This document shows positions 1 through 9,263 of a stretch of DNA of 64,000 nt, piece after piece. The translations under genes were made by a program, and so were the position numbers. Source of the stretch: Staphylococcus croceilyticus (GTDB lineage Bacteria; Bacillota; Bacilli; Staphylococcales; Staphylococcaceae). The notes beneath the pieces were generated by a model, which searched no databases, was not told the origin of the DNA, and saw nothing but the letters and a program-made list of their open reading frames with translations. Each line of letters starts with the position of its first letter. Position 1 is the stretch's first letter. The stretch lies in contig NZ_PPRD01000033.1 in NCBI RefSeq assembly GCF_002902575.1, positions 1 to 64,000 of the forward strand. The letters are read 5' to 3'.

Positions 1-73
1 CTGTTAGTCATCCTAACCAAATTTCTAATAATATAGTCTTTATTAATTAAACTATGTCATCTATATTTAATAC

Positions 74-592
74 TTACCCTAAAAATGAGTGGCTAATATG
101 CTTCAAGATATCATTTAGAAACGTTTGAAAAAATATGTATAATGATCCAATACTCAAAGCGGTTGCTAATGATGCATCTAAAAGTCCACCCGTCTTAAAA
201 GTAAAAGGGAATTTAATAGTTAAAGGAATAGGATAAAGCAATTTAACTCCTCTAGGTGTTAACATATCAAGTATAACATGAGATGCTATTGCACTGATAA
301 TCGAAACTAAATAGTATGGGGGAGTTTGTATTAGAATAAGTAAAAAGCCTATCATTCCCATAAATAATAAAGAATGCGTAAAGGTTCGATGTCCAAAGAT
401 GAGATTTACGAAAAAGCTCAATAGTTTAAATTGTCTCCCTATCTTACTTCTTGTATGACATATATCTGGAAATAGACTTGAAACTATTGCTAAGCATATA
501 ACTGTAACAGTTGAAAAAAGATCGGTTTGAAAATGTTCAGTTGTTAAAGCACCCACTAATAAACCAGCAGACATATGTGTTTTACCTGTCAT
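74..592 (-). CDS. YdjM-type membrane-bound metal-dependent hydrolase
   Basis: A 172-residue integral membrane protein of the YdjM/DUF457 family, predicted metal-dependent hydrolases with no firmly known substrate. The family's conserved polar residues are visible: His6 in the GKTH start, the FPD motif at 41-43, HRTFTH at 68-73, and H105-x3-D109 followed by TPRG near 112. Hydrophobic stretches around 25-40, 75-90 and 95-110 look like membrane segments. The ATG has an AGGAGA-type ribosome site just upstream. It is transcribed alone, divergently from the SunI-like gene. Family call is firm; function is not known. Confidence 0.8.
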   Translation of the reverse strand: MTGKTHMSAGLLVGALTTEHFQTDLFSTVTVICLAIVSSLFPDICHTRSKIGRQFKLLSFFVNLIFGHRTFTHSLLFMGMIGFLLILIQTPPYYLVSIISAIASHVILDMLTPRGVKLLYPIPLTIKFPFTFKTGGLLDASLATALSIGSLYIFFQTFLNDILKHISHSFLG

Positions 593-703
593 GTATCTTC
601 TCCTTTATTAACGATATTTTAACATAAACTCAACAAAAATACGAACATATTTTCGGGGTTAGGTTATAGTGTGACACAAATAATAAAAAGTATCACATAT
701 TAC

Positions 704-732
704 TTGAAAACGATTACAATTTGTTTTATTAT
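704..732 (+). promoter_or_regulatory. Sigma-A promoter overlapped by a cre site, upstream of the SunI-like gene
   Basis: TTGAAA (704-709), a 17-base spacer and TATTAT (727-732) form a good sigma-A promoter. The bases from 704 to 718 also fit the CcpA cre consensus WTGNAANCGNWNNCW at every defined position, so CcpA bound here would cover the -35 box. Inference from sequence only. Confidence 0.6.
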
Positions 733-766
733 AGAGCCATAACTTACATAAAGGATGTGTTCTTTA

Positions 767-1027
767 ATGGCAATGACTGTTAAGAAAGATGATAATGAAG
801 TTAGAATTCAATGGAGAGTAGCAGATATTAAAATCCCTACTAATGAAATTAAAAATATTTCTCAAGACCAAGACATTCATGCAGTGCCAGATTTAGAGTC
901 TAAAGATATTTCTCGAATTGGTTCTACATTCGGTAAAACAAATCGAGTAATCATTGACACTGATGATCACGAATACATTATTTATACTCATAACGACCAA
1001 AAAGTTTATAACGAATTAACTAAATAA
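767..1027 (+). CDS. SunI/YnzG-family small protein
   Basis: An 86-residue protein resembling B. subtilis SunI (the sublancin immunity protein) and YnzG, a family common in staphylococci as a cytoplasmic or membrane-associated domain of unknown role. An upstream in-frame ATG at 755 overlaps the AAGGA ribosome site, so I chose the ATG at 767, which gives MAMTVKK and an 11-base spacing. The sequence is mostly polar beta-rich segments with no obvious signal peptide or membrane helix. No bacteriocin gene lies beside it, so an immunity role here is not supported. A promoter with an overlapping cre site precedes it and a terminator follows. Confidence 0.65.
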   Translation: MAMTVKKDDNEVRIQWRVADIKIPTNEIKNISQDQDIHAVPDLESKDISRIGSTFGKTNRVIIDTDDHEYIIYTHNDQKVYNELTK

Positions 1028-1076
1028 CCTAAAATATAATTTATTTCTTTCGCAAAGTTATCAATTAATGGTATTT

Positions 1077-1112
1077 AAAGGCTGGGACAATTTATTTTGC
1101 CCCAGCCTTCGT
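1077..1112 (+). terminator. Rho-independent terminator after the SunI-like gene
   Basis: Hairpin with arms AAGGCTGGG and CCCAGCCTT around an AT-rich loop, about 50 bases after the stop codon. The T-run is weak, so termination may be partial. Confidence 0.6.
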
Positions 1113-1235
1113 TAGTATTATTATATTATTTATGTCCTAGCCTCTATTTCACTCCTTTTTTTATCGTTAAATTTTAAATTTTCAACATAAAAAGCTAGAA
1201 TAAGAGAAAATGAAATGCTTAAGGAGGTTATCAAC

Positions 1236-1550
1236 GTGTTTGTAGTTACAAATAGAATCACAGTTAAAAAAGGTTTCGCTGAAAAAATGGCACCCCGCTT
1301 CACTAAAGGTGGCAAAATCGAAGAGTTAAAAGGATTTCATAAAATTGAAGTGTGGCTAGTAGACGTTGATGAAGATAGTGAAGATATGTATGTGAACACT
1401 TGGTGGGAAACTGAGGAAGATTTTAAAGCATGGACACAAAGCGATGCATTTAAAGAAGCACATAAAAATAGAGGGCAATCGTCTTCTGAATCATCTCCAG
1501 TTATTAAAAGTGAAATTGTAAAAGCCAACGTCTTATCTACATTAAATTAA
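1236..1550 (+). CDS. isdG: IsdG/IsdI-family heme-degrading monooxygenase
   Basis: A 104-residue ABM-fold heme oxygenase of the IsdG/IsdI family, which opens heme in the cytoplasm to release iron and staphylobilin. The catalytic residues known for S. aureus IsdI are all present at the same numbers: Asn6, Trp66 and His76 (the heme ligand). I chose the GTG at 1236 because a strong AAGGAGG site (1221-1227) lies nine bases upstream and the length matches the family's roughly 107 residues; an upstream ATG at 1215 lies ahead of that site. The gene stands alone with the siderophore module a little downstream on the other strand. I see no convincing Fur box in front of it. IsdG and IsdI cannot be told apart by sequence alone here. 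Confidence 0.88.
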   Translation: MFVVTNRITVKKGFAEKMAPRFTKGGKIEELKGFHKIEVWLVDVDEDSEDMYVNTWWETEEDFKAWTQSDAFKEAHKNRGQSSSESSPVIKSEIVKANVLSTLN

Positions 1551-1555
1551 AAAAT

Positions 1556-1606
1556 AAGCATTGAAGTTAGTCATTTGTTTGACCACTTAACTTCAATGCT
1601 TTTTTC
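1556..1606. terminator. Terminator between isdG and the YjiH-type gene
   Basis: Inverted repeat with arms near 1556-1569 and 1588-1601 (core GCATTGAAGTTA), with A-runs on the left and T-runs on the right. It can therefore serve the two convergent genes. Confidence 0.75.
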
Positions 1607-2977
1607 TTAAAGTAATAAATGTGCCATAAGAGCTATAATTGGTAATGTAATCGCTGTTCGAATAAGGAAAATTGCGAATAGCTTACCTAAACTTACTGGG
1701 ATTTTTGAGCCTAAAATAACGCCCCCTACTTCTGATAAATAAATCAGTTGAGAGATACTCAAAGCACCAATAACAAATCTTGTAATTTCACTGTGGGCAT
1801 TTGCTATTAAAATTGAAGGTAAAAACATATCAGCAAACCCAATTAATAAAGTTTCAGAAGCTTTTGTAGCTTCTGGAATTTGTAGTAACTCTAAAATAGG
1901 AATAAAAGGCTTACCTACGATTTCAAACACAGGCGTATAATTAGCAATAATAGTAGCTAATGTCCCAATACTCATCACTACTGGTAAAATAACAAACCAC
2001 ATATCTATTACTGTCTTACATCCAGATGTCATAAATTCTTTAAAGCCTGGCGCTTTCAATCCAACTATTGTTGCTTCATCAAAACCATGTCTAAGTGCGC
2101 TTTTACCTTCAGGTAATTTTTCAAGACGCGTCTCTTCAGACACTTCTTTAGTAAACTCATCTGGTATTTTATTCAAAGGCCAAATTCTAGGCATAATCAT
2201 AGCAGCAACAAAACAAGAGACGATTACTGTTAAATAAAATGCGAAGAATTTATGTTGTAATCCTACTGTTTCAGCAATGACAATGGCAAAAGTAATTGAC
2301 ACTACACTAAATGTCGTAGAAATAACGATAGACTCTCTTTTAGAATAGATACCACGTTCATATTGACGACTTGTAATAAGTACGCCAACTGTTCCATCTC
2401 CAATAAATGAAGCTAGGTTATCTACAGTAGAACGACCTGGTAACGTAAATAATGGTCTCATAATTGGTCTGAAAAGTGGTCCTAAAAATTCTAATAAACC
2501 ATATTCCATTAGAAACGGTAAGAATAATGCTGCAAATAAGAAAACAGCAACTAATGTAGGTAATAAATCATTAAATACTAGGCCACCCGTATCTTCAGAA
2601 TAAATGACTTTTGATCCTAGTTTAAGATACGTCATCCACGCTAAAAATACAGCTAGCACACGTAACGCTAACCACACTGGTCCTACTTTAAATGCACTTT
2701 CAATTAAACTTCCTGGTTTAACTTTATTTCTTAATATTAAAGAAAATAATATAGTTAATATTCCTGAAATAGTAATAATAAACAAAATAATAAGGGGCAT
2801 TGCATTACCTAATAAATCCTTAAGCAAATGTGCTAAAAAGGCTACTGGTAAAGTTGTTTGCTTCTTACCATCCTGCACTGTAGGTACAGGAATTAAGAAT
2901 AAGATAATCCCTATGAGGGACATTACTATAAATTTAGTTCTCCCTTTAACAATCTCTTGTTTTGAGTATCCCTTCAA
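1607..2977 (-). CDS. YjiH-family membrane protein with nucleoside-recognition (Gate) domain
   Basis: A 456-residue multi-spanning membrane protein of the YjiH family, which carries the Gate domain also found in nucleoside transporters and spore maturation proteins. About ten hydrophobic segments are visible, with a charged cytoplasmic loop around residues 270-300 rich in Lys and Glu. Start is TTG with an AAGGT site about nine bases upstream. It is monocistronic, convergent with isdG and separated from htsC by a terminator. The substrate is unknown; placement beside iron genes need not mean an iron role. Confidence 0.7.
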   Translation of the reverse strand: MKGYSKQEIVKGRTKFIVMSLIGIILFLIPVPTVQDGKKQTTLPVAFLAHLLKDLLGNAMPLIILFIITISGILTILFSLILRNKVKPGSLIESAFKVGPVWLALRVLAVFLAWMTYLKLGSKVIYSEDTGGLVFNDLLPTLVAVFLFAALFLPFLMEYGLLEFLGPLFRPIMRPLFTLPGRSTVDNLASFIGDGTVGVLITSRQYERGIYSKRESIVISTTFSVVSITFAIVIAETVGLQHKFFAFYLTVIVSCFVAAMIMPRIWPLNKIPDEFTKEVSEETRLEKLPEGKSALRHGFDEATIVGLKAPGFKEFMTSGCKTVIDMWFVILPVVMSIGTLATIIANYTPVFEIVGKPFIPILELLQIPEATKASETLLIGFADMFLPSILIANAHSEITRFVIGALSISQLIYLSEVGGVILGSKIPVSLGKLFAIFLIRTAITLPIIALMAHLLL

Positions 2978-3140
2978 TTTTATACCTTCTTTCTCTCTAT
3001 ATAAAATGTTTGTATATTCATAATTTATGTAATAAATGCATATTTTCGCTGCATAAACTATATAAATATGTCTTTATTTGTATTTTTATAAACAATATGT
3101 TCTATACTATATCTCATTTTCAAAAAGCGCGCAATACAAA

Positions 3141-3178
3141 AAAGCTAATTCCTCTAAAATATAAAAGGAATTAGCTTT
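3141..3178 (-). terminator. Terminator of the htsABC operon
   Basis: Twelve-base arms (AAAGCTAATTCC at 3141-3152, complement at 3167-3178) with a T-run on the minus strand just after the stem, 14 bases past the htsC stop. Confidence 0.85.
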
Positions 3179-3191
3179 ATGAATGAAGATA

Positions 3192-4157
3192 TTAAATTCT
3201 TCTAAGTAAAAATAAGAAATACGGTACACCTATAATAGCGATAATAACGCCTACAGGAATATCTAATGGCGGATGGATACCTCTTGCTAATCCATCACTA
3301 ACTAAAATAAGTACTGCACCTATTAAACCAGACATGATAACAACATGGAAATAGCGTTGTCCTACGAGCGATCTAGCAATATGCGGGGAAATAAGTCCTA
3401 AGAAACTAATGCCCCCGACTACTGATATAGATGCCCCTGCTAACATGACTGACAAAATAAGTAAAATCATCTTAAGATGTTGAACTTTAGCACCCAATGC
3501 TACTGCAATATTATCTCCTAAATTTAAAATATCTAATTGATAACTTAATCCTAGTACTAAGGGCAATGTAATAACAATCCAAGGAATAATAGAATAAAAG
3601 TTCTCAATTGTATGACCGTATAAGCTACCAGTTAACCAAATTAATGCATTATTAGCATCCATAGGATTACGGATTAATAAAAATTGTACTACTGCTGTAC
3701 AAATAGCACCTATGGCTAAACCAATCAGTGCAAGTGTAGAACCTTTGATATTAAATTTTGAAATTAAAAATGACAAAATTAAACTGATGACTAATGCACC
3801 AATAAATGAGCCTATTGGTAACACAATGAGTGGCGCAGTTGGGAATACCATAATAACAATAATGGCAGCTAAACTTGCACCTTTAGTAATGCCAATCACA
3901 TCTGGTGAGGCTAGTGGGTTTCTTACTACACCTTGAATTACGGCCCCAGAAATGGCTAAACTGCTACCTACTACTAGACCTAATAATGTTCTTGGTATGC
4001 GGTATTCATTTAGAATAAAGTCATCAAGCGTGAATACACCTTTTAATGCTTTCATTGGGTTATACATAGTAGAACCAACGCATAAACTTATAAAAATACT
4101 AATAATTAAACAAATGATAACAATGGCGTAACGAATAGATAAATTTCGTTTTGTCAT
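3192..4157 (-). CDS. htsC: Staphyloferrin A ABC importer, permease HtsC
   Basis: A 321-residue FecCD-family permease with eight to ten hydrophobic segments. It pairs with HtsB to carry ferric staphyloferrin A across the membrane. The family's IPRTLLGLVVG motif near the N terminus, the GGISFLGLISPHIAR coupling-loop motif and the terminal GVPYFLFLLRR are present. Its ATG overlaps the htsB stop by four bases (ATGA), showing translational coupling. It is the last gene of htsABC and a terminator follows. No ATPase gene is present; in S. aureus FhuC, encoded elsewhere, powers this importer. Confidence 0.9.
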   Translation of the reverse strand: MTKRNLSIRYAIVIICLIISIFISLCVGSTMYNPMKALKGVFTLDDFILNEYRIPRTLLGLVVGSSLAISGAVIQGVVRNPLASPDVIGITKGASLAAIIVIMVFPTAPLIVLPIGSFIGALVISLILSFLISKFNIKGSTLALIGLAIGAICTAVVQFLLIRNPMDANNALIWLTGSLYGHTIENFYSIIPWIVITLPLVLGLSYQLDILNLGDNIAVALGAKVQHLKMILLILSVMLAGASISVVGGISFLGLISPHIARSLVGQRYFHVVIMSGLIGAVLILVSDGLARGIHPPLDIPVGVIIAIIGVPYFLFLLRRI

Positions 4158-5185
4158 ATTCGTTTCACCCCTCTAAGTGTAATTAATAAGAAATAAATAG
4201 CCCCTACAAATGACGTTACAATACCTACTGGTGATTCATATGGGAATGTAATGAGGCGACTAAGCACATCAGATAAAAGTAATAAATCTGCACCTACTAA
4301 GAAAGTTAGTGGCACCATAATAAAGTAATCTTTGCTTACGTAACGTTTAACTATATGAGGGACAATTAAACCAACAAAACCAATTGGCCCTGCTATTGAA
4401 ACTGAAGCGCCAGCTAACACAATAACAAGAAGTCCAATGATGATACGAATAAGTTGAGTCTTTTGTCCTAAACCTTTAGCAATATCGTCCCCTAATTCCA
4501 TAATTGTTAATTGGCGTCCCATTAATAATGTAATAATGAATGCTATAAGGAGCCATGACATAATTGATAGTACTGATGTCCATTTTAAACCATTTAATGA
4601 ACCAACTAACCAGAACATTACAGTTGTATTCGAATCTTCGTTTAAAATAATAATTCCTTGCGTTAAGCTACTGAAAAATAAGTGAATGGCCATACCTGCT
4701 AATGCTAATTTAACTGGCGTAATTTTTTTAGTTGAACCGGATAATAAATATACTGTTAGCCCACCAATAAATGAGCCTATAAAAGCAAGTAAAGTTGCAT
4801 ATTTTCCTAGAGATGGAATTAAAATAGTTACTAAAACAATAACGAAAGAAGCACCTGAGTTGACACCAAATATTTGAGGAGAAGCCAACGGATTTCTAGT
4901 AATAGCTTGCATTAATAAACCTGCAAGCGCAAGTGCACCACCTATAATTAAGCCACCAATCATTCTTGGCACTCTTACATTATGAATAAGGAATGTTTGT
5001 TTGTTGTCTACTGAAGTAAAAAAATAGTCATAAATATCTTTTGCATGAATGTCTGAAGAACCAATCGCTAAATTAAAGTAAGCAAAAATAAAAAGAAAGC
5101 ACACACTCACAATAAACGTGAGTGTAGTGCGTTTCTTAGTTGCTCTTTCATTAGCGGATTGACTATCAGTTGATCTCATAGTCAT
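4154..5185 (-). CDS. htsB: Staphyloferrin A ABC importer, permease HtsB
   Basis: A 343-residue FecCD-family permease, the partner of HtsC. It has a longer hydrophilic N terminus rich in Ser, Arg and Lys (about residues 1-22) before the first membrane segment. Family motifs RVPRMIGGLIIGGALALAG and GPIGFVGLIVPHIVKR are visible. Ribosome site AAGGTGG sits seven bases before the ATG, and only 12 bases separate it from htsA. It belongs to the Fur-box-controlled htsABC transcript. Confidence 0.9.
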   Translation of the reverse strand: MTMRSTDSQSANERATKKRTTLTFIVSVCFLFIFAYFNLAIGSSDIHAKDIYDYFFTSVDNKQTFLIHNVRVPRMIGGLIIGGALALAGLLMQAITRNPLASPQIFGVNSGASFVIVLVTILIPSLGKYATLLAFIGSFIGGLTVYLLSGSTKKITPVKLALAGMAIHLFFSSLTQGIIILNEDSNTTVMFWLVGSLNGLKWTSVLSIMSWLLIAFIITLLMGRQLTIMELGDDIAKGLGQKTQLIRIIIGLLVIVLAGASVSIAGPIGFVGLIVPHIVKRYVSKDYFIMVPLTFLVGADLLLLSDVLSRLITFPYESPVGIVTSFVGAIYFLLITLRGVKRI

Positions 5186-5197
5186 TGTTCATCCACC

Positions 5198-6199
5198 TTA
5201 TTTCTCTTTATCTTTTTTAGAAATTTCAACAAGTTCTTTAGCCATCTCTTCAGAAGATATTAAACCACGTGCACGTGCCCAAGTGTCACGATTTACAATG
5301 CTTACACGATTATGTTTAACTGCATCTAAAGTATCCCAAACTGGATCTTTTTTCATTTCTTGATAAGATGGTTCTTTTGGACTTGCACCGTCAGTCATAA
5401 TAAACATACGTTCTGGATTCACGTCTTTTAATGTTTCAGCATTTAACTGTAAGTAAGGTCCTTGTAAATATTTACTTAAACCTTTCGTTACATCTTTAGT
5501 TAATGCTTCTTTAAAGCCAAGTTCAGTTAAAAATTGACCAACATAAGATTCACTTGGGTGAGCAAGTAATCCTGATTTTGAAGCTACAGCTGGTAAGACT
5601 TTTTCATTTTTATCGAATTGAATTTCATCTTTATATTTAGCTAATTTTTTCTTATGTTCATCTAAGCGTTTTTTACCTTCATCTTCTTTATTTAAAGCTT
5701 TAGCTACAGTTTTGAAGGCATCGATATTTTCTTTATAGTCTCCATCGAAACTTTTTAGCTCAATAGTTGGAGCAATTTTACTTAGCTCTTTGTAAATACC
5801 TTTATGTCTATTACTATCTGCAATAATTAAGTCTGGTTTTAACTTGCTGATCTCTTCTAAGTTTGGTTGTTTACGCGTACCTACAGATGTATAGTTACCA
5901 ATTTTATCTTTTAAAGGTTTGATAATACGATTTGGTTTATTATCATCAGCAACCCCTACAGGTTTTACATCTAAAGCTGCTAATGCGTCTACAAATGAGA
6001 ATTCTAAAGCTACAACTCTTTTAGCATCTTTAGGAACTTTTGTTGTACCTAACTCATGCTTAATTTCAATCGAATCTTTCGATGATGAGGATTTGTTATC
6101 GGAATCCTTAGAACCGTTATTACTTACATTACCACATGCAGTAACAAGAACCAATGTAAATAATAATGCGACTATTCCAGCGACCTTGAAGCCTTTCAT
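5198..6199 (-). CDS. htsA: Staphyloferrin A-binding lipoprotein HtsA
   Basis: A 333-residue class III substrate-binding lipoprotein with signal peptide and lipobox VTAC (lipidated Cys22), then a Ser/Lys/Asp-rich linker and two lobes. The residues I recall as ligands in S. aureus HtsA (R86, R104, R126, K203, H209, R299, R304, R306) are all matched here at a constant offset of five: R91, R109, R131, K208, H214, R304, R309, R311. That makes ferric staphyloferrin A the likely ligand. I chose the ATG at 6199 rather than the GTG at 6208, which abuts the AAGGAG site. Confidence 0.92.
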   Translation of the reverse strand: MKGFKVAGIVALLFTLVLVTACGNVSNNGSKDSDNKSSSSKDSIEIKHELGTTKVPKDAKRVVALEFSFVDALAALDVKPVGVADDNKPNRIIKPLKDKIGNYTSVGTRKQPNLEEISKLKPDLIIADSNRHKGIYKELSKIAPTIELKSFDGDYKENIDAFKTVAKALNKEDEGKKRLDEHKKKLAKYKDEIQFDKNEKVLPAVASKSGLLAHPSESYVGQFLTELGFKEALTKDVTKGLSKYLQGPYLQLNAETLKDVNPERMFIMTDGASPKEPSYQEMKKDPVWDTLDAVKHNRVSIVNRDTWARARGLISSEEMAKELVEISKKDKEK

Positions 6200-6237
6200 T
6201 ACTCCCACTCCTTAATATGTATAGGTTTACATTAACT

Positions 6238-6266
6238 AGTTTATTGATAACGATTATCAATGTCAA
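6238..6266 (-). promoter_or_regulatory. htsA promoter with Fur box in the spacer
   Basis: On the minus strand TTGACA (6261-6266), a 17-base spacer and TAAACT (6238-6243) form a promoter. The near-palindrome ATTGATAACGATTATCAAT (6243-6261, plus-strand reading) fills the spacer and matches the staphylococcal Fur box. Iron-loaded Fur would block RNA polymerase directly. Confidence 0.85.
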
Positions 6267-6446
6267 TATTATTTAGAAGGTTTTTTAATTTTTTTATATA
6301 AATCTTTTGTATTTTATCTTTTAAAAGCGTTAAATAATATTATGGATAAATTCAAAAAAGCCATTATTCAGCATTTAAATCTGACTAATGACTAAATGAA
6401 TTAATCATGAAAATATTTCAAAATTGATATATTGTATAAATTACTT

Positions 6447-7505
6447 TTAATAAATAGCTAAAGAGGCACTGTCTATTTGCTCAATCAAAGACTGGATGTG
6501 TTGATCTTTCACATATGATTTAGATATCTTTTGATGGTACATAATTTGAGATAATGCTTCATATTCAAGACTAAAGGAAATCATATCTCCAACTTGATAA
6601 AAATCTTGGTTTCCTAAATCAATCATTAAATGATCACTTGTAGCTCCGATAATTTTAACTTTATCATTAAGTGGAATGATTTTATTAATGACTGTATCAA
6701 TATAGCCTATATCCAATATAGCTTGTAAATAACATTGACTGCCCTCTAATAAACGAGGTTTAATTTCTATTATTTCCGCTTCAAGCGTAATTGCATCTTG
6801 AAATAGTCGTGGAATAGGTTGATATGTCGTTGTATCTACGCCTCTAAATAATGCCTCTCCTATTCGCAACTCATTAATACGACCTAAATCATTGTACATT
6901 AATTGAGGTAGCATACTTGAATTACCACCGGATATAATTTTCAATCGGAATCCTAATTCATTCTCAATTGCTTGTACAAATTGATTAATCGCAAAAATAT
7001 CATCTTCTGTAGGTGCTAAAGATTTAAAACACATAAAGTTAAAGGCGATTCCTACAAATTGGATATGTTTCATTTCAATTATTTCTTTTATATAATCAAG
7101 CATATCGTAAGTTAAGACGCCTTCTCGACCATCTTTCCAATCTATCATTAACACAATTTGATGTTTTTTATTAAGTTTACCGGCAATATCATTAATCTCA
7201 CGAATGGCTTGAATTTCAGTTTGAATACTCATTTTCACATTTTCAACTAATTCTAAATATCGTTTTTTAGGTGTCGGTCTTAATAATAAATAACTACATT
7301 TATCGTGAAACTCCGTATTTATATTCTCTAATCTTGATTCCGCAAAATGATTAAATCCTAAATCAATCAACGTTTCTAAGATTTTCTTATCACCAGCAAC
7401 GCACTTTACGACTGGCGTAAAATGTATGTCTTGCTCGGCTAATAAACTATGTAAGACTTCAGCGTTATATGCAATTTTAGATAAATTAATTGAGATATTT
7501 GCCAC
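6447..7505 (-). CDS. sfaC: PLP-dependent racemase SfaC (staphyloferrin A biosynthesis)
   Basis: A 352-residue PLP enzyme of the alanine/ornithine racemase fold. The N-terminal barrel carries the Schiff-base lysine Lys34 in PVVKCVAG, and a beta domain follows. In S. aureus SfaC is proposed to supply D-ornithine for staphyloferrin A. Start is GTG, directly after the sfaB stop with no gap and preceded by an AGAGGTG site inside sfaB, which shows coupling. The 238 bases downstream before htsA hold the htsA promoter but no clear terminator, so read-through into hts is possible. Confidence 0.87.
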   Translation of the reverse strand: MANISINLSKIAYNAEVLHSLLAEQDIHFTPVVKCVAGDKKILETLIDLGFNHFAESRLENINTEFHDKCSYLLLRPTPKKRYLELVENVKMSIQTEIQAIREINDIAGKLNKKHQIVLMIDWKDGREGVLTYDMLDYIKEIIEMKHIQFVGIAFNFMCFKSLAPTEDDIFAINQFVQAIENELGFRLKIISGGNSSMLPQLMYNDLGRINELRIGEALFRGVDTTTYQPIPRLFQDAITLEAEIIEIKPRLLEGSQCYLQAILDIGYIDTVINKIIPLNDKVKIIGATSDHLMIDLGNQDFYQVGDMISFSLEYEALSQIMYHQKISKSYVKDQHIQSLIEQIDSASLAIY

Positions 7506-9263
7506 TTAATTCACCTCTTTTTTTATCGGGTTATCAAGTTCTATATTAAGATATTTTTTAACTTTATTTTCCATTCGCATACGAAGCAATGCTTTAACCG
7601 TAATCGTCGGTCCAAATAAGATTTGTCGTAATGTTTCAGCATGTGGCTTATCATCACTTATCGCACACTCAATCTCTTCTTGCACAATATTAAATAATTC
7701 CACTTCGCTTACGCTGTCCTTTTTTGAAAAGTGATGGATTAATTCCGCAAGCTGATTTTGTACTACAGCATGTTGAAATTTCGCAACGACTTCATTGACA
7801 GATGACGCTATCAAGCTAGTATTCGTCACATTAATATCTTTCAATTTCAAAGATAACGTGTCTAAATCAATACGAGAACCTCCTAAATCACGAACTACAA
7901 AGTTCATTTGAAATTGAGGTCCTAGATTTACAATCGTATTTTGCATATGGGCTTCTAAAGCAATTCCATAATCTTGTATTAAAGCAATTAATGGCGTGAC
8001 TAATTGACGACAATATGTACGCATAAATTGAGAAATATTATGTTTATTTACTTCACTACTTACCCACTCAATATAGCTATCCACGGTAATATTCCCATCA
8101 ACAGGATTTGGATTTACTAATGCTCCTGTGACAATTGTTGCACCATTATTTGCAATATATGGTTTCTCTCGAATAATACATGCTAGTTGGCGTGCGCGAT
8201 CATCTTCGGTATTTGCATATATACCAAAAGGTTCAAGCGCTACTTTGAGTTGTGGATATTGATTAAGCGTGTCTTGTAAGGCCAAACTCAAATTTGGACC
8301 ATCGACTGTTGTTACACTTGATACTGTTCTTATAGCACTCGTTGCTTGTACATTGACTGGTAATTTTATGTGATATGGCTTATTGATTAATGACATCGTG
8401 CGGAATGATAATGTTGCTTTCGATTCTATATCAAATGGCGTAGCAATCAATATCTTCTCGTTAATCCACTGTTCAAATTGATGATAAATTGTATGTTGAT
8501 ATTGCCATGGATGAACAAATATAACTTGGTAATTATCCAACGAAAGGTGGAATGTTTGAATAAATTTTCTTAATTTTGCATGATATTCTGGAATGACTTC
8601 TTCCAATACAAATGAGCTATTACCATCTATAGTAGTTACTCGGGCATAATCTTTATGCAATAACATGATTTTCAGTGGAATGATTTTTTCAAATTCAGGT
8701 GAATATTGCTTAACTTCCTCCATTGTTAAAGGCAATTTCGTCTTAGTCAACGGATGCGTAGGATGCCCTTCAATAACTAAACTTTCGGAATACATTAAAT
8801 CATTAAAGTCATTCGAATCACTTAAATGTTGTAACCAAGCAAAGAAATTAATAGTGGTCGGCATACGAGAGAATTTCAAACTATCTTGTATATGATTTTG
8901 ACGATTCGTGAAATGTTTATACACTTCTATAAAGCTATCTCTACTATGTAATAATTCTGCACGTAATCGCTCACTTATCTCAATTTCAAAATGTTTTTCT
9001 AAAATACTTAATAAGTCCTCTAATGAAGTTAATTCTATTTCATTTTTTCCACAACTATAAGTTATTGGCCCTTCGAAATTATAGCGAACCATTTTACTTA
9101 AATATTTAAAATGAATTGTAAGTACGCATCCATAAAGCTGTATTTCAAGCTGGTTATCTTGAGTTGTAATTCTTGTTGAGGATGACCATATCTTTTCTTT
9201 AACTAATGCATTTAAGACACGGTATTGTAAATTTCTATCTGCTAATTGCCAATCACTTTGCAT
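7506..9263 (-). CDS. sfaB: NIS siderophore synthetase SfaB
   Basis: A 585-residue IucA/IucC-type NRPS-independent siderophore synthetase. It shows the family's EGHPTHPLTKTK substrate/ATP motif near residue 165, the VHPWQY motif, the FRTMS element and a C-terminal FhuF-like region. In the known pathway SfaD joins the first citrate to D-ornithine and SfaB adds the second citrate. ATG with GGAGG nine bases upstream; its start overlaps the end of sfaA by 11 bases. Confidence 0.9.
   Translation of the reverse strand: MQSDWQLADRNLQYRVLNALVKEKIWSSSTRITTQDNQLEIQLYGCVLTIHFKYLSKMVRYNFEGPITYSCGKNEIELTSLEDLLSILEKHFEIEISERLRAELLHSRDSFIEVYKHFTNRQNHIQDSLKFSRMPTTINFFAWLQHLSDSNDFNDLMYSESLVIEGHPTHPLTKTKLPLTMEEVKQYSPEFEKIIPLKIMLLHKDYARVTTIDGNSSFVLEEVIPEYHAKLRKFIQTFHLSLDNYQVIFVHPWQYQHTIYHQFEQWINEKILIATPFDIESKATLSFRTMSLINKPYHIKLPVNVQATSAIRTVSSVTTVDGPNLSLALQDTLNQYPQLKVALEPFGIYANTEDDRARQLACIIREKPYIANNGATIVTGALVNPNPVDGNITVDSYIEWVSSEVNKHNISQFMRTYCRQLVTPLIALIQDYGIALEAHMQNTIVNLGPQFQMNFVVRDLGGSRIDLDTLSLKLKDINVTNTSLIASSVNEVVAKFQHAVVQNQLAELIHHFSKKDSVSEVELFNIVQEEIECAISDDKPHAETLRQILFGPTITVKALLRMRMENKVKKYLNIELDNPIKKEVN

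Noticed and set aside
2604-3023. 139-codon open frame opposite the YjiH-type gene
   Set aside because: Shadow of a real membrane protein gene, without ribosome site or domain.
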